A stretch of 5,088 nt of DNA from JBDRGC01 sp043818215 (GTDB lineage Bacteria; Chloroflexota; Anaerolineae; Anaerolineales; UBA11858), in contig JBDRGC010000098.1 in NCBI GenBank assembly GCA_043818215.1, positions 1 to 5,088 on the forward strand, read 5' to 3'. Position numbers and translations under genes: made by a program. The notes under the pieces were generated by a model. It had not been told where the DNA came from. It ran no database searches and saw only the letters and a program-made list of their open reading frames with translations. Numbering within the stretch: the first letter of the stretch is position 1; the number at the start of each line of letters is the position of its first letter. This document shows positions 1 through 3,746 of this stretch, piece by piece.

Positions 1-2
1 GG

Positions 3-209
3 TTCAAGTATCCCTACGACCCGACCGACGGGCGGGAGAATCTGGAGGCCGGCTACGACGTGCGGCAGGTGTTGCGCGGCGGGTCGTTCCTCAACTATAA
101 GAGCCGCGCGCGCTGCGCCTATCGCGGCTGGGACTACCCGCGCGTCGCCCGCGCGCTGCTCGGCTTTCGGGTGTGCGTCTCCCCCACCTCTCCCGCCTAT
201 GCGCTCTGA
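3..209 (+). CDS. FGE-sulfatase (SUMF1-like) domain protein, C-terminal fragment
   Basis: The frame enters from the left edge and gives 68 residues before TGA at 207-209. It carries the hallmark end of the formylglycine-generating-enzyme fold: a V-L-R-G-G-S-F stretch, then R-C-A-Y-R, then G-F-R-V near the C-terminus. Family members include sulfatase-activating enzymes, EgtB/PvdO-type iron enzymes, and non-catalytic C-type-lectin-like ligand-binding domains. The fragment is too short to say which this is. GC is about 68% by hand count, against roughly 50% in the next gene, so a composition boundary lies just after the stop. The last segment, between R-G-G-S-F and G-F-R-V, is where diversity-generating retroelements vary such proteins. 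No template repeat or reverse transcriptase is seen here, so that remains only a possibility. The N-terminus and any catalytic cysteines lie outside the window. Confidence 0.85.
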   Translation, partial: FKYPYDPTDGRENLEAGYDVRQVLRGGSFLNYKSRARCAYRGWDYPRVARALLGFRVCVSPTSPAYAL

Positions 210-226
210 CACTCGGTGCTCTGGTG

Positions 227-289
227 GACTCTTAATTTACGCGCGCAAACCGCAATGATGGTGGGATAAAACGGATTCTCAATTTACGC
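227..289 (+). repeat. Direct repeat pair upstream of the exonuclease gene
   Basis: GACTCTTAATTTACGC at 227-242 recurs as GATTCTCAATTTACGC at 274-289, matching at 14 of 16 positions with a 47-bp offset. The second copy ends one base before the ribosome-binding site of the gene at 302. The pair lies where a promoter and operator would be expected, so regulator half-sites are plausible. A duplication scar is an alternative. Confidence 0.5.
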
Positions 290-301
290 TGGAGGACGAT
301 T

Positions 302-1027
302 ATGGGCAGAAAACTTGCGTCGTTCGATCTTGAGATAGCAACCGAAATTCCAGATGGCGTGGATGATTGGCGCTCTCTCCGACCCAAAATAAGCTGTGCA
401 GCTATCGCATTGAGCAACGGATGCGAGCCACTATTTTTCCAGGGCATGCCATACATGAGACGAGGGGCCTGCCGTGACCTGGTAAGATATTTGCAGGATT
501 TGGTGGGTGAGGGATACCAAATCCTAACCTGGAATGGTTGCAGTTTCGATTTTGGTGTACTGGCTCAAGAATCTGAAATGTACGAGGAGTGTGCTTTACT
601 CGCTCTCGATCACGTTGATCTGATGCTGCGAGTCACATTTGAGAAGGGTTGGTATCTGAGCTTGCAAAAGGCGCTGTGTGGGGCCGGCCTGGCCGGGAAA
701 TTGAAAGAGGTTCGGCTCGGCGATGGCACTGTCGTAAAAGACATGGATGGAGCGCAGGCTCCAACACTGTGGGCTGCTGGAGAGTGCAATGCTGTGCTCG
801 CATATTTGAGAGAAGACGTTGTACAACTTCTCGGCCTCGCTAAATGGGTGCTCGCCAATGGATGCATCCGCTGGACGAGCAACCGTGGGAGTCCAATGAG
901 CGTACAGATAGACAATCTCGTCTCTGTCCGTGAGTGCCTGGCTATTCAGGAACCGGACACTACGTGGATGACGGACCCTCCAACGAGAGCGCAATTCTTC
1001 AGGTGGATGCCCAATCCACCGATCTGA
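302..1027 (+). CDS. DEDDy-family 3'-5' exonuclease (PolB-exonuclease-like RNase H fold)
   Basis: The 241-aa product shows the three exonuclease motifs of the DEDD superfamily in order. Motif I is F-D-L-E with Asp9 and Glu11. Motif II is W-N-G-x-x-F-D with Asn78 and Asp83, followed by H-V-D at 104-106. Motif III is Y-L-R-E-D with Tyr168 and Asp172, and the Y-x3-D spacing marks the DEDDy branch. A K-A-L-C-G-A-G-L-A-G-K segment near 123-133 fits the stand-alone exonucleases related to the DNA polymerase B proofreading domain. The expected activity is metal-dependent 3'-to-5' nucleic-acid hydrolysis in the cytoplasm. The start is supported by GGAGGA at 291-296, six bases before ATG. No polymerase or helicase partner is adjacent. 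The C-terminal 60 residues after motif III are not recognised. The gene is probably transcribed alone and is followed by a perfect hairpin at 1033. Confidence 0.85.
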   Translation: MGRKLASFDLEIATEIPDGVDDWRSLRPKISCAAIALSNGCEPLFFQGMPYMRRGACRDLVRYLQDLVGEGYQILTWNGCSFDFGVLAQESEMYEECALLALDHVDLMLRVTFEKGWYLSLQKALCGAGLAGKLKEVRLGDGTVVKDMDGAQAPTLWAAGECNAVLAYLREDVVQLLGLAKWVLANGCIRWTSNRGSPMSVQIDNLVSVRECLAIQEPDTTWMTDPPTRAQFFRWMPNPPI

Positions 1028-1032
1028 TTTGT

Positions 1033-1072
1033 ATGCATCCCATGATCGCCTACCGGCGATCATGGGATGCAT
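1033..1072. repeat. Perfect 18-bp inverted repeat, possible terminator
   Basis: The arm ATGCATCCCATGATCGCC (1033-1050) is exactly complementary to 1055-1072 across a 4-base TACC loop. It begins five bases after the exonuclease stop codon and is followed by CG then TTTT, a short and weak U-tract. It may terminate that gene, or it may be a palindromic repeat related to the GATCG-rich array that follows, since its inner part contains the same TGATCGCC/GGCGATCA words. Confidence 0.8.
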
Positions 1073-1147
1073 CGTTTTGCGGCGAGCGTTCACCGGTCGC
1101 CTGCTGGTCGACCCTTGAACGACCGGCGGTCGCTCAAGGGCGGTTGG

Positions 1148-1167
1148 TGAGCGATCATGATCGCTCA
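1148..1167. repeat. Perfect 20-bp palindrome
   Basis: TGAGCGATCATGATCGCTCA reads identically on both strands with no loop. It is the most symmetrical element of the repeat block and overlaps the first unit of the tandem array. Loop-free palindromes of this size are typical dimer-binding sites; that it is one here is inference. Confidence 0.8.
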
Positions 1168-1199
1168 GTGATCGCTCAGTGATCGTGCGTGATCGTTCG
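1158..1199 (+). repeat. Four tandem TGATCG units with 10-11 bp period
   Basis: The units are TGATCGCTCAG at 1158 and 1169 (identical), then TGATCGTGCG at 1180 and TGATCGTTCG at 1190. Spacing of 11, 11 and 10 bp places every unit on the same face of the helix, as in iterons and cooperative operators. Confidence 0.8.
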
Positions 1200-1340
1200 A
1201 GGACGGCCGGCGAGCGTGCAGTAGGCGATAGCTGAGCGTTTACGGATCGCCCGACAGCCGACGGTGAGCGGCGACCGACGACCTTGACCGTCCGGCAATC
1301 GCTCACAGGGCGAGAAGACAGTCGCTCCAGTCGCTCACGG

Positions 1341-1630
1341 CCTGGACACGCAAAATTTAAATTTTAGCCACTCTGTTGTGACCATTGGGGGAAAACCAGA
1401 CAGTTTTTCCAAATTTTTCGGCAATCTCCACATGGGCAAAAACGGCGTCCCCACCCCGACCAATAAAGTGGCCGGATGTGGGGCGATAGTGGCAACAACG
1501 GTGCGTTTTACGGTCGGAAGTGGAGCGTGTTTGAATTGACCAAATCCGCACACATTTACAGCCGGTTCTGCACAGAAACGAACACAGGGCGTGTTTTGTT
1601 AATCGTGAAAGTCGGCGGTTTGATGACGAG
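1341..1630. other. Intergenic stretch, mostly featureless
   Basis: GC drops relative to the preceding block. The stretch holds a 14-bp AT palindrome AAAATTTAAATTTT at 1352-1365 and a weak GGAAAA/TTTTCC pair at 1390-1410. A TTGAAT at 1531-1536 gives no convincing -10 partner, so the promoter of the gene at 1631 is not identified. A doubtful minus-strand reading frame is listed separately. Confidence 0.5.
1357..1551 (-). pseudogene. Doubtful minus-strand reading frame, possible gene remnant
   Basis: A 64-aa frame starts at GTG (1551) and stops with TAA at 1359-1357. No Shine-Dalgarno sequence precedes the GTG. The frame stays open upstream to about 1645 without a better start, with several Cys codons. 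The C-terminal 40 residues have a protein-like composition, with segments such as G-D-A-V-F-A-H-V-E-I-A-E-K-F-G-K and W-F-S-P-N-G-H-N-R. The N-terminal part is low-quality and rich in Cys, Arg and Thr. It could be a decayed gene end or chance. I recognise no family. Confidence 0.2.
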
Positions 1631-2059
1631 ATGTGCTACAAAGAATTGATTGAATATCTGGAAAAAGAGCTTCGTGCCGGGCGTAGAGATTTCGACGCTT
1701 TGTATCCCATCACTCTATCGTGGCCGGAGGGCGTCCCGGAATCTGTAACGGTCGTTGTTCTGCCTTTGCCCCCAGACGTAGATGTAGAGGATACAGGCAA
1801 TGGCAGTAATGTGGACGGTGGGCCAACCATCGACGTCGATGGAGAGCGTCTGTACGACATCCCCTACCCCAAAGATGGCGGCGGGCGAGTCATGGTGACC
1901 TATGCCACGAGGGATGACCTGATCCGCGCCATGATCGCCACGGCGCAGATAAGGCAGCATCTCGACGAGTTCCTTCCTTCGCGCGAGCGAACCGATACCG
2001 ACACCGACGACGCTGATGTCGCGCTCCAAGATTTGCTTGCACTACTTGCACTGCATTGA
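1631..2059 (+). CDS. Hypothetical acidic protein, 142 aa
   Basis: Not recognised. The product begins with a likely helix (residues 1-20, with E-Y-L-E-K-E-L), then a beta-type segment rich in Val (about 38-48). An Asp- and Gly-rich middle follows (50-70, with D-V-D-V-E-D and I-D-V-D-G), and the C-terminus is helical with a T-D-T-D-T-D-D run near 122-128 ending in L-L-A-L-L-A-L-H. The many Asp residues, partly spaced D-x-D, could bind metal, but no canonical EF-hand is seen. The only usable start in this frame is ATG at 1631. A weak GAC-GAG precedes it rather than a clear Shine-Dalgarno sequence, so translation may be poor. Codon choice looks coding throughout. The stop codon lies inside a symmetrical TTGCACT repeat set, so 3'-end control is possible. 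Confidence 0.6.
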   Translation: MCYKELIEYLEKELRAGRRDFDALYPITLSWPEGVPESVTVVVLPLPPDVDVEDTGNGSNVDGGPTIDVDGERLYDIPYPKDGGGRVMVTYATRDDLIRAMIATAQIRQHLDEFLPSRERTDTDTDDADVALQDLLALLALH

Positions 2060-2133
2060 AATCACTCTCGTGTTTTCGTGGCAAACGACGCTCTGCGTGT
2101 AATATCGATGCAGTGCAATGCGATTCAGTGCAA
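2037..2133. repeat. Four TTGCACT heptamers, two direct then two inverted
   Basis: TTGCACT occurs at 2037 and 2046; its complement AGTGCAA occurs at 2112 and 2127. The inner pair extends to a perfect 11-bp inverted repeat (TTGCACTGCAT 2046-2056 with 2108-2118) around a 51-base spacer. The set spans the end of the 142-aa gene. It could form a long hairpin in its mRNA or be a multi-site operator. Confidence 0.65.
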
Positions 2134-2247
2134 ACCCTAACCCTGATTTATTCCTCTTTTGTATCATTGACATTTCCCCCCATGACATCTTGCCAGTGTG
2201 TTGGTAATCCGCGAACCTTAAATTTTTCAAAAGATTCGCCTGACCCC
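2060..2247. other. Intergenic region before the giant-RNA promoter
   Basis: No gene is seen. A perfect TTGACA at 2167-2172 has no -10 partner at the right distance. The right end holds a dyad, listed separately, just ahead of the promoter. Confidence 0.5.
2211..2239. promoter_or_regulatory. Dyad symmetry immediately upstream of the -35 box
   Basis: GCGAA and CTT (2211-2215 and 2217-2219) pair with AAG and TTCGC (2231-2233 and 2235-2239), with a single C/A mismatch and an 11-base AT-rich loop. It ends nine bases before the -35 box at 2248, a typical activator or operator position. It lacks a U-tract as a terminator. Binding is inferred only from position and symmetry. Confidence 0.35.
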
Positions 2248-2276
2248 TTGACGAGTACCGCAACTTGTGATATAAT
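2248..2276 (+). promoter_or_regulatory. Strong sigma70-type promoter
   Basis: TTGACG at 2248-2253 and a consensus TATAAT at 2271-2276 are separated by exactly 17 bp. Transcription should start at about 2281-2284, which coincides with the 5' edge of a composite stem-loop. It is the best promoter in the window, and no start codon with a Shine-Dalgarno sequence follows for nearly 1 kb. Confidence 0.85.
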
Positions 2277-2280
2277 GTAT

Positions 2281-2315
2281 GTGCAGAGTTGGACGCATTT
2301 GGAGCCAACGAGCAC
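2281..2315 (+). other. Composite stem-loop at the predicted 5' end of the RNA
   Basis: GUGC at 2281-2284 pairs with GCAC at 2312-2315, and GUUGG at 2288-2292 pairs with CCAAC at 2305-2309. A small AGA/GA internal loop lies between them and a 12-base loop at the tip. The outer pair begins exactly at the predicted transcription start, a typical 5'-protecting structure. Confidence 0.65.
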
Positions 2316-2387
2316 ATTGACAAACTGGCAGCGAAACAAACCGCAACCCGGTATGGGAACCCCGAGAGGGGTGAGGCGACAAACTTC

Positions 2388-2578
2388 CAGGCCAAGGCCG
2401 GGGGAACCGCGAGAGCGGGAGGCGAGGATCGAAGCCACAAGACCCTAGAGGGGAAAGGCGATTGACACAGCCTGAACCTCATGCGCCAGCGATGGCGCAG
2501 CCGACCAAAGGGAACCCGGAGAAGAACCCACCCAGCGATGCCAATAAGCCTGGGAGGAGCGAAGGAAGGCGAGGCCTG
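2388..2578 (+). other. Long-range stem closing a multibranch domain of the RNA
   Basis: CAGGCC at 2388-2393 is complementary to GGCCUG at 2573-2578. The stem extends by UU/AA past a bulged C2387. The enclosed 179 bases hold the CCGC-GAGA-GCGG hairpin, the GNRA hairpin at 2482-2499, and a CCCAG/CUGGG stem near 2532-2554. Pairing is seen by complementarity only. Confidence 0.45.
2482..2499 (+). other. Seven-bp hairpin with a GCGA (GNRA) tetraloop
   Basis: UGCGCCA at 2482-2488 and UGGCGCA at 2493-2499 pair perfectly around GCGA. GNRA loops on GC stems are docking modules for tertiary contacts in large RNAs. This is the cleanest local element of the transcript. Confidence 0.7.
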
Positions 2579-2653
2579 AACGCAGTCCAGAACGAGGGGT
2601 TGCGGGAAGGTTCGCGGAGCGAAAACGGGGACGGGGAAAGCGGGGATGGAATG

Positions 2654-2687
2654 GGGCCTCACGAGAGGGCGACTCTCCAGAAGGCCC
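2654..2687 (+). other. Nested two-stem element in the RNA
   Basis: GGGCCU at 2654-2659 pairs with AGGCCC at 2682-2687. Inside it, GAGAG at 2663-2667 pairs with CUCUC at 2673-2677 around GGCGA. The internal loop is CAC against CAGA. Confidence 0.6.
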
Positions 2688-2932
2688 GCAACCACCTACG
2701 AAATGCTGCGGATAACCCACTCCGAAAGTAGCGATGACCATAAGAGTCCGAAGAGAGAGAAAGAATAGGCGAACGGCGGTCGAGATAGGGTGCAGGAAGG
2801 GACACAGAGTTGGGTGCCCCTGCCTGCCTGACCATGTGATGACTGACCACTTCCCCACCCTGACCAGTAGGAGAGACCGGTCAATCCGAAGAGTCTCGCT
2901 GGGGCGGCAACATGACGGAGCCAAAATACCAT

Positions 2933-3003
2933 GGCGGGCAGGCAGGAGTACCCAAACAAAAAGCTCAACCGGGCCGAAAGTTGGAGTAGGCCAGTAGCCC
3001 GCC
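2933..3003 (+). other. Domain closed by a perfect 7-bp stem near the 3' part of the RNA
   Basis: GGCGGGC at 2933-2939 pairs with GCCCGCC at 2997-3003. The interior contains a CAAC/GUUG stem (2966-2969 with 2980-2983) around a purine-rich loop. GGCC words at 2972 and 2989 could pair with each other as an alternative. Confidence 0.55.
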
Positions 3004-3060
3004 AGTGGCGGGGAGAGGAATTTTCAAAATGTTTGAAATGGAGTGGAGAAACGGGCGGTT

Positions 3061-3095
3061 GCAGCAGAAGCGTGACCATACCGGATTTTTGCTGC
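3061..3095 (+). other. Nine-bp stem-loop downstream of the main RNA body
   Basis: GCAGCAGAA at 3061-3069 pairs with UUUUGCUGC at 3087-3095, using one G-U pair, around a 17-base loop. A short AU hairpin (TTTCAAA/TTTGAAA at 3022-3038) precedes it. Structure therefore continues past 3003. Confidence 0.5.
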
Positions 3096-3114
3096 GGCTA
3101 TTATTTGGAGCAGC

Positions 3115-3187
3115 GTTAGGCCAAAGGCCAGATGATTTTGCCGACCAAGAAATGGCTATTATGAAACGGCGGCACAATCTGCCTAAC
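3115..3187 (+). other. 73-base stem closed by GUUAGGC and GCCUAAC
   Basis: GUUAGGC at 3115-3121 and GCCUAAC at 3181-3187 are exact complements. Inside them, a GAUU plus UGCCG strand (about 3131-3143) can pair with the CGGCGGCACAAUC strand (about 3167-3179). The closing words also match integron core-site consensus, but in the wrong orientation, so an RNA stem is the better reading. Confidence 0.45.
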
Positions 3188-3242
3188 AACGGCGTCAACC
3201 CGACCCCAACAGTTCCGCAGGCCGGGGAGGGCTGGCATATAG

Positions 3243-3258
3243 CCCGCAAGAGTGCGGG
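3243..3258 (+). promoter_or_regulatory. Hairpin just upstream of the first operon ribosome-binding site
   Basis: CCCGCA at 3243-3248 pairs with UGCGGG at 3253-3258 around AGAG. AAGGAG follows at 3260-3265, ahead of ATG 3272. GGGCU at 3229-3233 can instead pair with AGCCC at 3241-3245, which would exclude the first hairpin, so two alternative structures exist next to the ribosome-binding site. Confidence 0.5.
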
Positions 3259-3271
3259 GAAGGAGATTGAA

Positions 3272-3673
3272 ATGAAAACAGACATAAAGGGTTGTAGCAC
3301 AACCGCCAAGGGGGTGGAGCAATGGGAAGAATACACATCCGCTATTTCAGGGCGTGAAATGGTGCAATATGATTACCGCACTCTCGAAGGTAGATGTTTC
3401 TCATGCGTGGCTCCCTCGGTTGAAGTGGCGCGAACGCGCCGCGATGCGTGGCTCCGAAGAGAGGGGAGCGCACGAGGCTCCAAAAATCAGCAGGCCGGTG
3501 GAGGGCCTGCAAACAAGGAGAGGAGATTGAGAAATGCTGTCACGGATACAATTGAGAGAAATCCTGGCGCAAATTTTGCGGGAAAATCCCGCAAGCGCTG
3601 CGGGAGATTCGGTTGTGATGCGAAATGGCAAGGGGCAATATATCCTGATGCCCCCCAGTTGCACACCCGATGA
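3272..3673 (+). CDS. DUF3873-like small protein with an unusual C-terminal extension
   Basis: ATG at 3272 follows AAGGAG with good spacing; the same frame is open further upstream only through the structured RNA region. The first 62 residues resemble, from memory, the DUF3873 family of small proteins from mobile elements. They show Q-Y-D-Y-R at 32-36, C-F-S-C-V-A-P at 42-48 and R-R-D-A-W-L at 56-61, and in that family the similarity ends near this point. The function of DUF3873 is unknown. Here the frame runs on for another 70 codons through a hairpin module and the ribosome-binding site of the next gene, overlapping that gene by 140 bases. The extension is rich in Arg, Lys, Gly and Asn and does not look like a natural domain, so the native stop may have been lost or shifted. 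Residues 1-62 are the trustworthy part. Confidence 0.6.
   Translation: MKTDIKGCSTTAKGVEQWEEYTSAISGREMVQYDYRTLEGRCFSCVAPSVEVARTRRDAWLRREGSARGSKNQQAGGGPANKERRLRNAVTDTIERNPGANFAGKSRKRCGRFGCDAKWQGAIYPDAPQLHTR
3461..3489 (+). repeat. Hairpin module, copy 1
   Basis: This copy matches 3796-3826 with only two substitutions and a 2-base indel. It holds the hairpin GGAGC / GCTCC (3465-3469 with 3477-3481), followed by an A-rich tail ending in TCA. It lies 13 nucleotides or so ahead of the hairpin-plus-ribosome-site of the 70-aa gene. A GCTCC at 3451-3455 could compete for the same GGAGC arm. Confidence 0.7.
3490..3510 (+). promoter_or_regulatory. Hairpin just upstream of the second operon ribosome-binding site
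   Basis: GCAGGCC at 3490-3496 pairs perfectly with GGCCTGC at 3504-3510 around a 7-base loop. AGGAGAGGAG at 3516-3525 and ATG at 3534 follow. It directly adjoins hairpin module copy 1. Confidence 0.6.
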
Positions 3674-3746
3674 GGGGTGGGAGTGCTTTTACGGAAGCCT
3701 CAACCTGCTAATCAATGATGCCGGTGGTGAAGATTTGTGCATGTGA
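3534..3746 (+). CDS. Hypothetical protein, 70 aa
   Basis: Not recognised. A tandem AGGAG-AGGAG ends eight bases before ATG 3534, giving one of the strongest initiation sites in the window. The product starts with an amphipathic helix (R-E-I-L-A-Q-I-L-R-E-N, 8-18). A small beta-like segment follows (V-V-M-R-N-G-K-G-Q-Y-I-L-M-P, 27-40), then a C-terminal acidic helix region. There are three Cys (43, 51, 69) in no clear metal-binding spacing, and no signal peptide or membrane segment. It overlaps the out-of-frame extension of the preceding gene and is followed by 112 bases of hairpins before the next gene. Confidence 0.65.
   Translation: MLSRIQLREILAQILRENPASAAGDSVVMRNGKGQYILMPPSCTPDEGWECFYGSLNLLINDAGGEDLCM

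Larger units (their letters stand above)
1081..1340. repeat. GC-rich repeat region with CGCTCA/TGAGCG hexamers and small palindromes
   Basis: This stretch has no credible gene and is about 68% GC in the lines counted. Eight exact copies of CGCTCA or its complement start at 1131, 1148, 1162, 1173, 1233, 1265, 1300 and 1332, with near copies (CGAGCG at 1083 and 1211, CGCTCC at 1323). It also holds an imperfect hairpin at 1112-1140 (CCCTTGA with TCAAGGG, then CGACC with GGTCG) and a GGCGAT/ATCGCC pair at 1224-1251. Possible roles are an iteron-type origin, a partition or protein-binding array, or a structured RNA. No replication or partition gene is adjacent to decide between them. Confidence 0.7.
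2281..3260 (+). ncRNA. Candidate giant structured noncoding RNA or operon leader
   Basis: From the consensus promoter to the first ribosome-binding site there is no credible coding frame. Over 2341-2700 the transcribed strand is about 65% purine and only about 8% T by hand count, unlike the genes around it. Short GC hairpins with GNRA-like or GAGA loops occur one after another: 2359-2372 (CCCC-GAGA-GGGG), 2407-2418 (CCGC-GAGA-GCGG), 2482-2499, 2611-2623 (UUCGC-GGA-GCGAA), 2705-2732, 2792-2823. Longer-range stems tie them together, for example CAGGCC at 2388-2393 with GGCCUG at 2573-2578. This is the look of large ornate bacterial RNAs such as OLE, GOLLD and ROOL, but I cannot match a family. 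Group II intron, RNase P and tmRNA signatures were looked for and not seen. The 3' end is uncertain: no U-tract terminator appears before 3272, so it may end by processing near 3000-3110 or continue into the operon. Confidence 0.65.

Noticed and set aside
596..1306. 236-aa minus-strand open frame across the exonuclease gene and the repeat block
   Set aside because: It is the antisense of a well-supported gene followed by translated repeats; the repetitive Arg/Ser/Thr sequence reflects the GATCG/CGCTCA words.
1081..1340. CRISPR array
   Set aside because: Repeats are hexamers to 11-mers in mixed orientation, with no 25-35 base repeat and no regular unique spacers.
2167..2200. Promoter with a perfect TTGACA at 2167
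   Set aside because: No -10-like hexamer exists at 16-18 bp; the promoter at 2248-2276 is far better.
2042..2924. Long open frames on the minus strand opposite the giant-RNA region
   Set aside because: They arise because the plus strand is purine-rich and T-poor, which removes stop codons from the complement. Composition is Pro/Arg/Ser-rich, several overlap each other in different frames, and none has a ribosome-binding site.
2281..3003. Group II intron, RNase P RNA or tmRNA
   Set aside because: The transcript starts with GUG and is highly structured, but no domain V-like 34-base hairpin, no intron-encoded reverse transcriptase, no RNase P GAGGAAAGUC-type core and no tmRNA tRNA-like ends were seen.
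3005..3271. Upstream in-frame extension of the DUF3873-like gene to ATG 3005
   Set aside because: This part runs through stem-loops, has no protein-like character, and ATG 3272 has a clear AAGGAG, so the later start was chosen.
3115..3300. Complete integron attC site
   Set aside because: The R'-like word precedes the R''-like word, and no GTTRRRY core follows downstream within a usable distance; no integrase is present.
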